From positions 1 to 36,796 of the forward strand of contig JAHQVU010000009.1 in NCBI GenBank assembly GCA_019634145.1: a stretch of DNA of 36,796 bases, given 5' to 3'. This stretch comes from Micavibrio sp. Lineage in GTDB: Bacteria > Pseudomonadota > Alphaproteobacteria > Micavibrionales > Micavibrionaceae. Of the stretch, positions 17,451 through 27,011 are shown piece after piece; the stretch's first letter is position 1; every line of letters begins with the position of its first letter. The position numbers and the translations under genes are program-made. A model generated the notes under the pieces. The model was given only the letters and a program-made list of their open reading frames with translations, was not told where the DNA came from and did not search any database.

Positions 17451-17945
17451 ATGAAATTTACACCATTGGAAAGAAAGCTGACTGCAATCGCCGCGCCGGT
17501 CATAGAAGACCTCGGCTTCGCGCTCGTGCAGATTAAGCACCTCTCTGAAAATGGCGGCACAGTTCAGGTTATGGCTGAAGATACATCCACGGGGCGCCTA
17601 GGTGTTGATGATGCAGCAAAGATCAGCCGCGCCTTAAGCGCTGTCTTTGATGTTGAAGACCCAATTAGCGGCGCGTACCGTCTAGAGATTAGTAGCCCTG
17701 GAATCGATCGTCCGCTTACACGGCTTGAGGATTTCGAGAAGTACAAGGATTTTGAAATTAAAGTGGAGAGCGATGTGCCTACCGAAAACGGCCAACGTAA
17801 ATTCCGCGGATATATTACTGCCATTGATGGGGAGATCATCACGATCAAGACCGATCAGGGCGAAGCACACATACCTTTTAACGCGCTGGTTAAAGCCAAG
17901 CTTGTTATGAGTGATGACCTGATTAAAAAGACAGCTAACCTTTAA
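17451..17945 (+). CDS. rimP: Ribosome maturation factor RimP
   Basis: RimP assists assembly of the 30S subunit. The 164-residue product shows the family order: an N-terminal alpha/beta domain (APVIEDLGFALVQIK, residues 15-29), the conserved YRLEISSPGIDRPL near residues 78-91 and a C-terminal SH3-like barrel. AAAGG lies 7 nt before the ATG. It is the first gene of the rimP-nusA-infB-rbfA operon and is separated from nusA by 13 bases. Confidence 0.97.
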   Translation: MKFTPLERKLTAIAAPVIEDLGFALVQIKHLSENGGTVQVMAEDTSTGRLGVDDAAKISRALSAVFDVEDPISGAYRLEISSPGIDRPLTRLEDFEKYKDFEIKVESDVPTENGQRKFRGYITAIDGEIITIKTDQGEAHIPFNALVKAKLVMSDDLIKKTANL

Positions 17946-17958
17946 GGAGATATATACT

Positions 17959-19518
17959 ATGGAATTGCTGCAAGTTGCCGACCACGTTGCAAGAGAGAAA
18001 AACATTAACCGTGACATCGTTTTGGAAGCGATGGAAGAAGCGATCCAGAAAGCTGGGCGCTCCAAATACGGTCATGATCATGATATTCGTGCAGAGATCG
18101 ACCGCAGCACTGGTGACATCACCATGAAGCGTTTCCGTGAGGTTGTTGAGAATGATATTGAGCTGGAAAATGAAGTTGCACAGCTTTACCTGGATGATGC
18201 GAAGAAAATCAAACCCGATGCGGAAGTTGGCGAATTTTTGACAGACGCCCTTCCCCCATTGGATTTTGGTCGTATTGCGGCACAAACCGCGAAACAGGTT
18301 ATTATGCAGAAAGTTCGTGAAGCCGAACGCTCACGTCAATATGGTGAATTTAAGGATAAGGTTGGTGAGATCATAAATGGCGTTGTTAAGCGCGTTGAGT
18401 ATGGTAACGCAACTATTGATATTCAAGGTCGCGCCGAAGCACTCCTTCGTCGTGACGAGAATATTCCTCGCGAGCACCTTAAGATCGGTGACCGTGTCCG
18501 TGCGATCATCTATGAGGTCCGTGAAGAAACACGTGGCCCACAGATTTTCCTATCCCGTACACACCCAGAATTTATGGCGCGCCTGTTTACGCAGGAAGTT
18601 CCAGAAATTTATGACGGTGTAATCGAGATCAAAGCTGTTGCCCGTGACCCGGGCTCACGCGCTAAAATCGCAGTGGCCTCTAAAGACGGCTCTATCGACC
18701 CTGTTGGCGCTTGTGTTGGTATGCGTGGTTCACGCGTCCAGGCCGTTGTTGGCGAGCTTGGCGGCGAGAAAATTGACATCGTTCCTTGGAGCGAAGACAT
18801 TGCGAGTTTTATCGTTAATGCATTGCAGCCTGCGGCCGTTGCCAAGGTTATCCTTGATGATGATAAAAAGCGCATGGATGTTGTTGTACCTGATGAGCAG
18901 CTCTCTCTTGCCATTGGCCGTCGTGGTCAAAACGTACGTCTAGCGTCCATCCTCTCCGGTTGGGATATCGACATCATGACCGAGGAAGAAGAATCCGCAC
19001 GTCGCGCCGAGGAATTCAAGGTACGTAGCGAGTTGTTTATGGCTGCTATGGATGTTGATGATGTTATTGCGCATCTTTTGGTGGCTGAAGGATTCTCGAC
19101 AATTGAAGAAATCGTTGAAACGCCAATAGATGAGTTGACACAAATCGAAGGCTTTGAGGAAGAAATCGCAATCGAACTTCAAAACCGTGCGGCGGCATGG
19201 CTTGATGCACAAGCAAACGAGCTTGAAGAGAAGCGCTCAACACTCGGCATCAGTGATGACCTGATGAGCTTGGAAGGTCTGGCGCCTGCACAGATCATTA
19301 AACTTGGTGAAGCGGATGTTAAAACCCGTGATGACCTTGCAGATTTGGCTGCTGACGAGTTGATCGAGATATTGGGCGAAGGTTCAATGACTATGAAACA
19401 GGCGAATGAAGTCATTATGGCTGCACGCGCTCATTGGTTTGAAGATGAGCAACAGCCTGAAGAAACTGAACAGCAACCTGAAGAATCTGCGGCGCCAGCT
19501 GCGGAATCTGCGGCCTAA
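17959..19518 (+). CDS. nusA: Transcription termination/antitermination factor NusA
   Basis: NusA binds RNA polymerase and nascent RNA to control pausing, termination and antitermination. The 519-residue protein has an N-terminal polymerase-binding domain (1-125), an S1 domain (about 135-200), two KH domains (SIDPVGACVGMRGSRVQAV and QLSLAIGRRGQNVRLAS) and two C-terminal acidic helix-hairpin-helix repeats before a Gln/Glu-rich tail. AAGGAGA precedes the ATG at a good distance. The gene normally following, a YlxR-type small RNA-binding protein, is not present here; the next 210 bp are non-coding. Confidence 0.98.
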   Translation: MELLQVADHVAREKNINRDIVLEAMEEAIQKAGRSKYGHDHDIRAEIDRSTGDITMKRFREVVENDIELENEVAQLYLDDAKKIKPDAEVGEFLTDALPPLDFGRIAAQTAKQVIMQKVREAERSRQYGEFKDKVGEIINGVVKRVEYGNATIDIQGRAEALLRRDENIPREHLKIGDRVRAIIYEVREETRGPQIFLSRTHPEFMARLFTQEVPEIYDGVIEIKAVARDPGSRAKIAVASKDGSIDPVGACVGMRGSRVQAVVGELGGEKIDIVPWSEDIASFIVNALQPAAVAKVILDDDKKRMDVVVPDEQLSLAIGRRGQNVRLASILSGWDIDIMTEEEESARRAEEFKVRSELFMAAMDVDDVIAHLLVAEGFSTIEEIVETPIDELTQIEGFEEEIAIELQNRAAAWLDAQANELEEKRSTLGISDDLMSLEGLAPAQIIKLGEADVKTRDDLADLAADELIEILGEGSMTMKQANEVIMAARAHWFEDEQQPEETEQQPEESAAPAAESAA

Positions 19519-19525
19519 CCGGTTA

Positions 19526-19629
19526 TGAAAGCGAAAGGGAAAAGCATTGATTACAAACGGATTAGTCCTCGATAGATCATCCTTTGTCCGCGCGCCATTA
19601 GCGCCTGCGGTTGCTTTTCCCTGCTTTCA
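19526..19629 (+). other. Long interrupted hairpin between nusA and infB
   Basis: The arms 19526-19546 and 19612-19629 pair perfectly over 7 plus 11 bp with a single 3-nt bulge, enclosing a 65-nt apical region that holds GGAT / ATCC and GCGC / GCGC repeats. There is no T tract of terminator type directly after it. It may be an RNA processing or stability element of the operon transcript. Confidence 0.6.
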
Positions 19630-19728
19630 TCCTATTTTATTATTATCACCCCTTATTAAAGGCTTTGTTGCATGCGAGCTTCCTTGCGTGTATAACCCAT
19701 TTGCACCCAAACAGTGACTAGCGAGATT

Positions 19729-22236
19729 ATGAGCGAACCAAAAGATAAAAAGACAGACGATAACAAAGAAGATAGCGGCAAGAAGACCTTGAGTCTTGGC
19801 GGCAAATTAAGCTTGAAAAACGCACCGAGCGCCCCACGCCCGTCTGGTGGTGTAGCCGTAGAAGTTCGCCGCAAGCGTGCACCTGTTCAAACTCAGACAC
19901 AAGACGGTTCGAGCTCTCAAGATAGGAGCCTGACTTCAAGCGAACGTGAAGCCCGTGCCAAAGCACTGGAAGCAGCGCTGGCTAATGACGGCAAGCCAAC
20001 AAAGAGCTCTCTGCCTAAGCGTCGCACGACAATCGAAGATAAGAAAAAAGAAGAAGCTCAAGCAAAAGAAACCGCGCAAACCGCTCGTGAAAAAGAGATG
20101 GAAGAAATGCGCGCTATCGAAGAAGAAGAGCGCCTTAAAAACGAAGAAACTCGTGCCCGTGCACCTGCTATTCAACCAGAAAACACCGACACACGGGGTG
20201 GCGATGCGCCTCGACGTGACCCACGTTTCATAGAAACAGACAATAAACCGGGTGCCGAAAGTTATCGTGACCGCATGAAAAAAGGTGCACCTAAAGCGCC
20301 ACCTCGCCCGAACAACAATATGCGCCGCGGCGGTCGTATTACGGTTACTCAGGCTCTCAATAAGGATTATGATCGCGATCGCGGTATGTCATTGGCCGCA
20401 CAAAAACGCGCCCGTGAAAAAGCACGTTTGGCGGCGCAAGGCCCACAAGAGCCCGCAAAAAAAGTTGTGCGTGACGTTGTCGTGCCAGAGACCATTACAG
20501 TCGCAGACTTGGCCAATCGTATGGCAGAGCCAGGCGGTGAAGTGATCAAAACATTGATGAAGCTCGGTGTTATGGCGACAATCAATCAGTCAATTGATGC
20601 CGATACAGCTGAATTGGTTATTGAAGAATTTGGCCACAAGATCAAACGCGTGACTGATGCCGATGTTGAAGTCGGACTTGTGGGTATCGAAGATAAGGCC
20701 GAGGATCTTATCACACGTCCGCCAGTTGTGACGATTATGGGGCACGTTGACCATGGTAAAACGTCATTGCTAGATGCTCTTCGTAAGACCAATGTGGTAT
20801 CCGGCGAGGCTGGCGGTATTACCCAGCATATCGGTGCGTATCAGATTGAAGTAGCAAGCGGCGACAAAGTTACTTTTCTCGACACACCTGGTCACGCCGC
20901 CTTTACTGATATGCGTGCGCGCGGTGCGAATGTGACTGACATCTGTATTATTGTGGTATCTGCAGAAGACAGCGTGATGCCTCAGACAATTGAAGCTATA
21001 TCCCACGCGAAGGCGGCGAACGTGCCGATCATTATCGCGGTGAACAAGATTGATCTTCCGAGTGCAGATCCTAACAAAGTTAAAACAGAGCTGCTTCAGC
21101 ATGAAGTCGTTGTTGAGGATATGGGTGGTGAGGTACAGTGCATTGAAATTTCCGCCAAGCAGAAGATAAACCTTGATAAATTGGTAGAGGCCATCCTCCT
21201 GCAGGCCGAAGTCCTAGAGCTTAAAGGAAACCCTGATCGTGAAGCACACGGTATTGTGGTAGAAAGCAAGCTCGAAAAAGGCCGCGGCTCTGTTGCTACT
21301 GTTCTTATCCAAAACGGTACACTTCGCATTGGTGATGTATTCGTCGTTGGTGCCGAGTTCGGTAAAGTACGTGCCCTTATCAATGATAAAGGCGAGATGG
21401 TGGAAAGCGCTACGCTCGGCGAACCTGTCGAAGTGCTGGGTCTGAATGGATCACCTGAAGCGGGCGATACATTCAACGTTACGCAAGATGATTCCAAAGC
21501 ACGCGAGGTTAGTGAATATCGCCAACGCAAGAAACGCGAATCGCAAGCAGCGATTGCCGTTAAGGGACGTACAACGATTGACGATCTTATCGCTGCACGT
21601 GAAGCAGGCGAGAAGACCGCCCTGCCCGTTATTATCCGTGGAGACGTACATGGCTCTGTCGAAGCGATTGCCGGCTCATTCACCAAAATGGAAGAAGAAA
21701 ACTCTGACATTCGCGTACAGGTTCTACATAGCGGTGTTGGCGGCATTACCGAAAGCGATGTAAAGCTGGCGCGCGCAGCCGGTGGTATCATTATTGGCTT
21801 TAACGTTCGTGCAAATGCACAGGCGCGTGATCTGGCATCACGCGAAGGCGTGGACATTCGTTATTATAACGTAATCTATAACGTTATTGATGATGCGAAA
21901 GCTGTTCTATCTGGCATGCTCTCACCGACACGTCGCGAAGAATATATAGGTAACGCCGAGATCAAGCAGGTGTTTAACATTACCAAGGTTGGTAAGGTTG
22001 CCGGTTGTGTGGTCACTATGGGCGTTGTTAAGCGTGGAGCGGGTGTACGCCTGCTGCGTGACGACGTTGTCATCCATGAAGGTAAGCTAAAAACGCTTCA
22101 GCGCTTTAAAGATGAAGTCAAAGACGTTAAAGAAGGTACCGAATGCGGTATGGCCTTTGAAAACTATGACGACATCAAGGATGGCGATGTGATCGAGTGC
22201 TTCGAAATTATCGAAGAAGCCCGTACGGTACAGTAA
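19729..22236 (+). CDS. infB: Translation initiation factor IF-2
   Basis: IF-2 is the GTPase that brings initiator tRNA to the ribosome. The 835-residue product has a long charged, low-complexity N-terminus (1-240), an IF2-N domain (VADLANRM, about 255), the G domain beginning [16 protein letters not shown] near residue 335, with DTPGHAAF and NKID motifs, and domains II to IV to the end. I use the ATG at 19729; the GTG at 19714 is in frame but has no ribosome site, and that of the ATG is also weak. The gene is followed 12 bases later by rbfA. Confidence 0.97.
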   Translation: MSEPKDKKTDDNKEDSGKKTLSLGGKLSLKNAPSAPRPSGGVAVEVRRKRAPVQTQTQDGSSSQDRSLTSSEREARAKALEAALANDGKPTKSSLPKRRTTIEDKKKEEAQAKETAQTAREKEMEEMRAIEEEERLKNEETRARAPAIQPENTDTRGGDAPRRDPRFIETDNKPGAESYRDRMKKGAPKAPPRPNNNMRRGGRITVTQALNKDYDRDRGMSLAAQKRAREKARLAAQGPQEPAKKVVRDVVVPETITVADLANRMAEPGGEVIKTLMKLGVMATINQSIDADTAELVIEEFGHKIKRVTDADVEVGLVGIEDKAEDLITRPPVVTIMGHVDHGKTSLLDALRKTNVVSGEAGGITQHIGAYQIEVASGDKVTFLDTPGHAAFTDMRARGANVTDICIIVVSAEDSVMPQTIEAISHAKAANVPIIIAVNKIDLPSADPNKVKTELLQHEVVVEDMGGEVQCIEISAKQKINLDKLVEAILLQAEVLELKGNPDREAHGIVVESKLEKGRGSVATVLIQNGTLRIGDVFVVGAEFGKVRALINDKGEMVESATLGEPVEVLGLNGSPEAGDTFNVTQDDSKAREVSEYRQRKKRESQAAIAVKGRTTIDDLIAAREAGEKTALPVIIRGDVHGSVEAIAGSFTKMEEENSDIRVQVLHSGVGGITESDVKLARAAGGIIIGFNVRANAQARDLASREGVDIRYYNVIYNVIDDAKAVLSGMLSPTRREEYIGNAEIKQVFNITKVGKVAGCVVTMGVVKRGAGVRLLRDDVVIHEGKLKTLQRFKDEVKDVKEGTECGMAFENYDDIKDGDVIECFEIIEEARTVQ

Positions 22237-22248
22237 AGCCTTACTATA

Positions 22249-22635
22249 ATGAAACGCACACCTCATAATAATACAGGCCCATCACAGCGCCAACTTCGCG
22301 TTGGAGAGCAGCTGCGCCACATCATTGCGCAAGTTATGAGCCGCGGGCATTTTCACAATGAAATTCTGATAGATGCCGGGCGAATTACGGTTGCGGAGGT
22401 ACGCGTATCTCCTGATCTTAAGCATGCTAAGGCTTACGTCATGTCATTGGGTGGGTTGGATATGGATACAATATTGCCTGCACTCAATGAAGAGGCGTAT
22501 CAATTTCAAAAAGAGATTAACAGTCAATCGAGTTTAAAATTCACCCCGAAAGTTCGCTTTGTTCGTGATGAAAGCTTTGAAGAGGCAGCCAAGATCGATG
22601 AGCTATTGCGCGGTGTGCATATTCCGGAAGATTGA
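22249..22635 (+). CDS. rbfA: Ribosome-binding factor A
   Basis: RbfA is a KH-type protein that binds immature 30S subunits near the 5' end of 16S rRNA. The 128-residue sequence has the typical QLRVGEQLRHIIAQVMSRG start, VSPDLKHAKAYVMSLGG in the middle and KFTPKVRFVRDESFEEAAKIDELL at the end. It closes the plus-strand block from rimP, because the next gene is on the other strand, while its usual partner truB lies 1.3 kb further on. Confidence 0.97.
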   Translation: MKRTPHNNTGPSQRQLRVGEQLRHIIAQVMSRGHFHNEILIDAGRITVAEVRVSPDLKHAKAYVMSLGGLDMDTILPALNEEAYQFQKEINSQSSLKFTPKVRFVRDESFEEAAKIDELLRGVHIPED

Positions 22636-22667
22636 GCTCTATATTTCTTTATTGAAGGCATGAGCTC

Positions 22668-22697
22668 ATAGCTTTACGCTCCACTCTGAAAAGCTAT
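22668..22697. terminator. Possible terminator between rbfA and the convergent gene
   Basis: The inverted repeat ATAGCTTT / AAAGCTAT has a 14-nt loop and lies in the 75-bp gap between convergent genes. It has no strong T tract, so this is uncertain. Confidence 0.35.
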
Positions 22698-22710
22698 TAT
22701 ACTAAGCCTT

Positions 22711-23823
22711 TTATCGTGCGCGCGCTGGATTTAAGGATATAACGCCTGTATTTCCATCTAGGTCTAGCGTATAGTCTGGCTGATCATGATACAGCTGTTC
22801 GTCATCCATTTCTTCTGCAATTTCTACGGCGGCTACATTTTCCTCTCCAAGATATTGTCTTAATGCGCCCTCTAAATCCATTTGCTCATAATTATTTTGA
22901 TCTTCGTCTACTAGGTTCATGTGTGCTTTTCCTACCAAAGCAATAAAGGGACGCCCTTCAGCTTTTTCAATCATGAACTTAGCTGTCTTCGGATCACCTG
23001 TAATAACTCGCTGCAGCAAAATATTAAGAGCGCCAGTTTCAGCAAACCTTAGTGCAATATCATACACATCCCTTGGCATAATCTGCTGTTGCGCCATATG
23101 GCTAAAATGATCAAGCGCATCTTGAGGCAATGCGTTTATAAAATCACCAAATCCCCCTTGTGGATTTTCTTTAAGATACGCATTAAATAGCGTTTGGGTT
23201 TCGTTAAATATATCTATATCAGCACGGTATCTCATATCCGTTGCGTGTATTTTCATATCATAGGCAACAGCCAACATGACTGTGGCTTCATATTTTGATT
23301 CTGCAACTTCTTCGGCTTTCTCAATCAATGACTCGGGTGTTATTTCATCCTTTTCTTCCAGAAGACCTTTATAAAGTTGTGTTGTTTGATCGAACCAGTC
23401 TTGCGTATGTGGCGGGAATTCTAACATTACATCTCTAATATTTTCTTTACTGGCTGCAGAAAATATTTTCTTGTAATATTCAAGCAGGCCTTCTTCTTCG
23501 TGATACTCACCAAAGATAGTTGCCCTATGCCCTCGTATTACGGCTTGTAATTCACGCTCCTCGACTTCATTGTCTATCAAATTTACGATCTCATCGATTG
23601 CCCCAATTTTTCTGAGCTCATTCACCTGATTTTCGAAGAACCGCACAGCGGCATTTTGTACTTCTACATTGCCACTCTCAATAGCCTCTTCCCGCCTGTA
23701 TTTAACTTCTGCAAGCATTTGAAGGTTTGGGTTGTGCATCCTGCCATCATTCCAGGTCGGATCGATTCTGTTGTAGAGCACAAGGTTTTCTTTTGATATC
23801 TCGTCATTACTCATAATCGGCAT
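22711..23823 (-). CDS. EreA/ChaN/TIKI-like protein of unknown function
   Basis: I do not recognise a named family, but several motifs suggest the alpha/beta fold shared by erythromycin esterase-like, ChaN haem-binding and TraB/TIKI proteins: IFGEYHEEEG (residues 103-111, compare GExH), MLEFPP (133-138) after a predicted strand, a DMKIHATDMR segment (189-198) and IALVGKAHMN (294-303) near the C-terminus, where such proteins have a second histidine. No signal peptide or membrane span is seen, so it is likely cytoplasmic. The 370-residue gene is on the minus strand and splits rbfA from truB. Its substrate is unknown. Confidence 0.72.
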   Translation of the reverse strand: MPIMSNDEISKENLVLYNRIDPTWNDGRMHNPNLQMLAEVKYRREEAIESGNVEVQNAAVRFFENQVNELRKIGAIDEIVNLIDNEVEERELQAVIRGHRATIFGEYHEEEGLLEYYKKIFSAASKENIRDVMLEFPPHTQDWFDQTTQLYKGLLEEKDEITPESLIEKAEEVAESKYEATVMLAVAYDMKIHATDMRYRADIDIFNETQTLFNAYLKENPQGGFGDFINALPQDALDHFSHMAQQQIMPRDVYDIALRFAETGALNILLQRVITGDPKTAKFMIEKAEGRPFIALVGKAHMNLVDEDQNNYEQMDLEGALRQYLGEENVAAVEIAEEMDDEQLYHDQPDYTLDLDGNTGVISLNPARAR

Positions 23824-23976
23824 ATAACAATTCTTTTAATTGCATCTCTACAAATTGCCGGTACGTTAAGCATACAAGCATTTTACAATGCACCTCTTAA
23901 GCCCAAGTTAAAATGGAGGCTTATTAGTCCGCTTATATCCCTTGCTTTTTGAAATTATTAATGTAGAAAGCCCCCC

Positions 23977-24906
23977 ATGGGCAGACGTAAAAAAGGAAAT
24001 CCCGTCCACGGATGGGTCATATTGGATAAACCGCTAGAGCTAACCTCAACGCAGGCGATGGCGAAGGTTAGGCGCATATTCAATGCACAAAAGGCCGGGC
24101 ATGCGGGCACGCTCGATCCGTTGGCGAGCGGCGTATTGCCAATTGCCCTTGGTGAAGGCACAAAGACTATTCCCTATATTCAGGACGGAATGAAGACGTA
24201 CAGCTTTACCGTAAGGTGGGGCGAGCAGCGATCAACCGATGATTCCGAAGGCGAAGTGATCGCCAGCAGTGATGTACGCCCTGCTTTGGCAGATATTGAG
24301 GCCGCGCTGCCTCAATATATCGGAGAGATTGAGCAGGTACCGCCCAAATTCTCGGCAATCAAAATTGATGGTGAACGCGCTTATGATCTTGCGCGGGGCG
24401 GAGAAGATTTCGAGATTAGGTCCCGCATTGTTTATATCGAAACATTAGAGATTCTCTCACATGATGAGAATAGCGCCAGCTTTACCATGACCTGTGGCAA
24501 GGGCACATATGTGCGCTCACTCGCGCGGGATTTGGCGCTTCAACTCGGTACATACGGCTATGTTGCCGCCCTTCGCCGCACTGAGGTTTGGCCTTTTTCC
24601 GAAAATGATGCGATTTCTCTTGCAAAGTTGGAGGAAATGGCTAATAGTGCCGCGCTGACGGAGCTTTTGCTGCCTCTTTCGACCGCGCTGGACGATATCC
24701 CGGCGCTGGCCGTTAAAGAGGGTGAAGCGGCAAAGCTTAGAAATGGTAATGAAGTTGCCTTCGTGTCCAAGCCCGATTTTGATCGATTGAACAAATCAGG
24801 TATTGAAAATGAAGGTGAGGCACTAGTGACATATCAAGGCAAGGAACTTGCCCTCGTATATCGCCAAGGGCCGACTTTAAAACCGTTTCGCGTTTTTAAC
24901 ATTTAA
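23977..24906 (+). CDS. truB: tRNA pseudouridine-55 synthase
   Basis: TruB converts U55 of the tRNA T-loop to pseudouridine. The catalytic aspartate D47 is in the family motif [14 protein letters not shown], and [10 protein letters not shown] and [14 protein letters not shown] are also present; a PUA-like domain forms the C-terminus from about residue 240. Length, at 309 residues, is normal. It is separated from rbfA by an antisense gene, so it needs its own promoter in the 153-bp gap before it; no clear one was identified. rpsO follows after 16 bases. Confidence 0.97.
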   Translation: MGRRKKGNPVHGWVILDKPLELTSTQAMAKVRRIFNAQKAGHAGTLDPLASGVLPIALGEGTKTIPYIQDGMKTYSFTVRWGEQRSTDDSEGEVIASSDVRPALADIEAALPQYIGEIEQVPPKFSAIKIDGERAYDLARGGEDFEIRSRIVYIETLEILSHDENSASFTMTCGKGTYVRSLARDLALQLGTYGYVAALRRTEVWPFSENDAISLAKLEEMANSAALTELLLPLSTALDDIPALAVKEGEAAKLRNGNEVAFVSKPDFDRLNKSGIENEGEALVTYQGKELALVYRQGPTLKPFRVFNI

Positions 24907-24922
24907 ACATAAGGAAAACACG

Positions 24923-25192
24923 ATGTCGTTTGATACTAAATCCAAAGCCGAAGTGATCGGTGAATACGCCACAAAAAAAGGGGACACTGGCTCTCCTGAA
25001 GTACAGGTTGCTATTCTAACTACTCGCATTAACGAGCTGTCAGAGCACATGCAAACCCACAAAAAAGATTTCCACTCACGCCGCGGTCTTTTGGCCATGG
25101 TTGCGCGCCGTCGTAAGCTTTTGGACTATCTTAAGTCTAAAGACGAAGCACGTTACAAAGGCCTGATCGAGCGCTTGGGCATCCGTCGCTAA
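24923..25192 (+). CDS. rpsO: 30S ribosomal protein S15
   Basis: S15 binds the central domain of 16S rRNA and forms an intersubunit bridge. The 89-residue sequence is full length, with [25 protein letters not shown] and RRKLLDYLK as expected. It is co-transcribed with truB, as in most proteobacteria. In many species rpsO is followed directly by pnp; here gpmI and a small gene on the other strand intervene. Confidence 0.98.
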   Translation: MSFDTKSKAEVIGEYATKKGDTGSPEVQVAILTTRINELSEHMQTHKKDFHSRRGLLAMVARRRKLLDYLKSKDEARYKGLIERLGIRR

Positions 25193-25204
25193 TCAACACT
25201 TCGC

Positions 25205-25269
25205 GTTATTGGGAGCGCAGCGAAGCAACCTAGATTGCCACGTCAGCTATCCAGCTTCCTCGCAATGAC
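25205..25269. repeat. Imperfect palindromic intergenic repeat
   Basis: The outer arms GTTATTGGGAG and CTTCCTCGCAATGAC are partly complementary, and inner GCAA / TTGC arms are present. On the minus strand it begins GTCATTGCGAGGAAG and later has GGCAATC and TTGCTTCGCTGCGCTC, the wording of a well-known class of dispersed palindromes in proteobacterial intergenic DNA. No second copy was noticed in this window. Confidence 0.6.
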
Positions 25270-25288
25270 AAAATACAGAACAAACAAA

Positions 25289-25317
25289 AGGCCGCAGATT
25301 TTCGCGGCCTTTTTTTT
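25289..25317 (+). terminator. Rho-independent terminator after rpsO
   Basis: AGGCCGC / GCGGCCT with an 8-nt loop is followed by eight T residues. Its T run contains the complement of the gpmI stop codon at 25316-25318. Confidence 0.92.
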
Positions 25318-26854
25318 ACTTTACGAGACAATCTCCATCCATCTCATCTGGCTTATCAATGCCGAGAAAATGCAGCATTGTCGGAGCAATATCGGCAAGC
25401 TTACCGGGTGTGAGGTTTAGCGCCCCTGCCCCGTCAATGATGAACGGTACGGGGTTGAGTGTATGGGCGGTGTGCGGGCCGTTGGTTTTGGGGTCAAACA
25501 TTTTATCGGCATTGCCGTGATCAGCGGTGACGATCAACACGCCCTCTTGCGCAGCGACAGCCGCGCGGAGTCTACACAGCGTTCCATCAACAGCTTCAGC
25601 AGCCGCTCTAGCCGCCTCTATGGAGCCTGTATGCCCCACCATATCGGTGTTGGCGAAATTCACTATGACCACATCATAGATCTCACTTTCCACCGCCGCG
25701 AGCAGCTTTTCGGACAGCTCAGGCGCGGACATTTCCGGCTGAAGGTCATAAGTCGCGACCTTGGGTGAGTTCACGAGGATGCGATCTTCGCCCTCAAACG
25801 GCTCTTCCCGCCCGCAATTGAAGAAAAACGTCACATGCGGATATTTCTCGGTTTCTGCCGTACGCAGTTGTTTTAAGCCATGCGCGGCGACAACTTCGCC
25901 GAGGATGTTTTTATGCTTTATCGGTTGAAACAATATCTCCATCAGCGGGTTTAGCTCATCGGAATATTCGACCATGCCTAATGCTTTGCTGATTTTAGGC
26001 TGGCCTCCTTCGCGGGTAAATCCATCAAAGTCCGGCAACAGCAAAGCTTTCAAAATCTCGCGCGCGCGATCATTGCGGAAATTGGCGAACAATATCGCAT
26101 CGCCATCATTGAGACCTTCATAGCCGCTTAGGATAACAGGCTCGATAAACTCATCCGTCACTCCAGCCGAATAGCTAGCTTCCATCGCTTCAGGCGCGTC
26201 AAAGTGCGGCGCACCAACAGCATTAACAATCGCGTCATATGATTTTTGTACGCGCTCCCAACGGTTGTCGCGATCCATCGCGAAGTAGCGGCCACATAAG
26301 GTCGAAAGTGTTACACTTTCGTAAGGACTAATTTCCGCCAAAGTTCGTTCGATAAAGGCTTTACCGCTTTGGGGTGCGCAATCACGACCATCGGTAAAGG
26401 CGTGTATGTGTGTAGGTACACCCGCATCGCCCATGATTTGCGCCAATTTAATGATGTGGTCCATATGCGCGTGTACGCCTCCGTCAGAAACCAGCCCCAT
26501 AATGTGCATGGCCTTGCCGCTTTTTTTGAGATCAGCGATAACCTCTTGGATAGCTTCGAAACCCTTAACTTCATCCTCACGAAAAGCCTTATGAATGCGG
26601 GGGAGGAACTGCATCACCACGCGGCCTGCGCCGATATTCATATGGCCGACTTCGGAATTGCCCATCTGCCCTTCCGGCAAGCCGACTTGTTCACCGAACG
26701 TGGTCAGTGTTGTATTCGGGCATTCGCTCATCAGCGCATCAAAGCACGGGGTGTTTGCGCTGGCGATTGCGTCATATTCACCGCCATCACCAATGCCCCA
26801 GCCATCAAGGATGGTCAGGATTACGGGGCGTTTTTTCGGGCTGAATTCGGACAT
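25316..26854 (-). CDS. gpmI: 2,3-bisphosphoglycerate-independent phosphoglycerate mutase
   Basis: This metal-dependent glycolytic enzyme interconverts 3- and 2-phosphoglycerate. It opens with VILTILDGWG (metal-binding Asp near residue 17) and carries the phosphorylated serine S67 in GNSEVGHMNIGAG and the second metal set in TADHGNADKM. I choose the ATG at 26854, with AGAGG 8 nt upstream, giving 512 residues, the family length; the frame is open further upstream but that part is not conserved. It is on the minus strand between rpsO and pnp, an unusual place. Confidence 0.97.
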   Translation of the reverse strand: MSEFSPKKRPVILTILDGWGIGDGGEYDAIASANTPCFDALMSECPNTTLTTFGEQVGLPEGQMGNSEVGHMNIGAGRVVMQFLPRIHKAFREDEVKGFEAIQEVIADLKKSGKAMHIMGLVSDGGVHAHMDHIIKLAQIMGDAGVPTHIHAFTDGRDCAPQSGKAFIERTLAEISPYESVTLSTLCGRYFAMDRDNRWERVQKSYDAIVNAVGAPHFDAPEAMEASYSAGVTDEFIEPVILSGYEGLNDGDAILFANFRNDRAREILKALLLPDFDGFTREGGQPKISKALGMVEYSDELNPLMEILFQPIKHKNILGEVVAAHGLKQLRTAETEKYPHVTFFFNCGREEPFEGEDRILVNSPKVATYDLQPEMSAPELSEKLLAAVESEIYDVVIVNFANTDMVGHTGSIEAARAAAEAVDGTLCRLRAAVAAQEGVLIVTADHGNADKMFDPKTNGPHTAHTLNPVPFIIDGAGALNLTPGKLADIAPTMLHFLGIDKPDEMDGDCLVK

Positions 26855-26959
26855 GCTTTGCCTCTTTCCGTTTTGTTTAAAGCAGTATTTGCGGCGGATA
26901 ATGCCATTTAGATTATGATTTGAAAAGAGCGCTTTCACGCTTTTTATAAAGGAGTGTCC

Positions 26960-26985
26960 GCGCCCCGCTTCGCCAAGCGCGGCGC
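26960..26985. other. GC-rich hairpin between the 77-residue gene and gpmI
   Basis: Eleven-base arms with one mismatch (26960-26970 and 26975-26985) and a CGCC loop form a very stable stem. There is no T tract on either strand at the right place, so it is not a simple terminator; it could stabilise or separate the two minus-strand messages. Confidence 0.5.
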
Positions 26986-27011
26986 AGTGCTTTTATTTGG
27001 CGTGTGTTCTA

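Noticed and set aside
19527-19577. ATG frame of 16 codons between nusA and infB as a YlxR remnant
   Set aside because: It is very short, lies in the hairpin arm and shows no YlxR-type residues.
21096-21857. Long open frame of 253 codons on the minus strand inside infB
   Set aside because: It is fully antisense to a strongly conserved gene, is rich in Ser, Arg and Thr as expected of a shadow frame, and has no ribosome site.
26855-26938. N-terminal extension of gpmI
   Set aside because: The family start is the MSEFSPKKRP methionine, which has a good ribosome site; the residues before it are not conserved.
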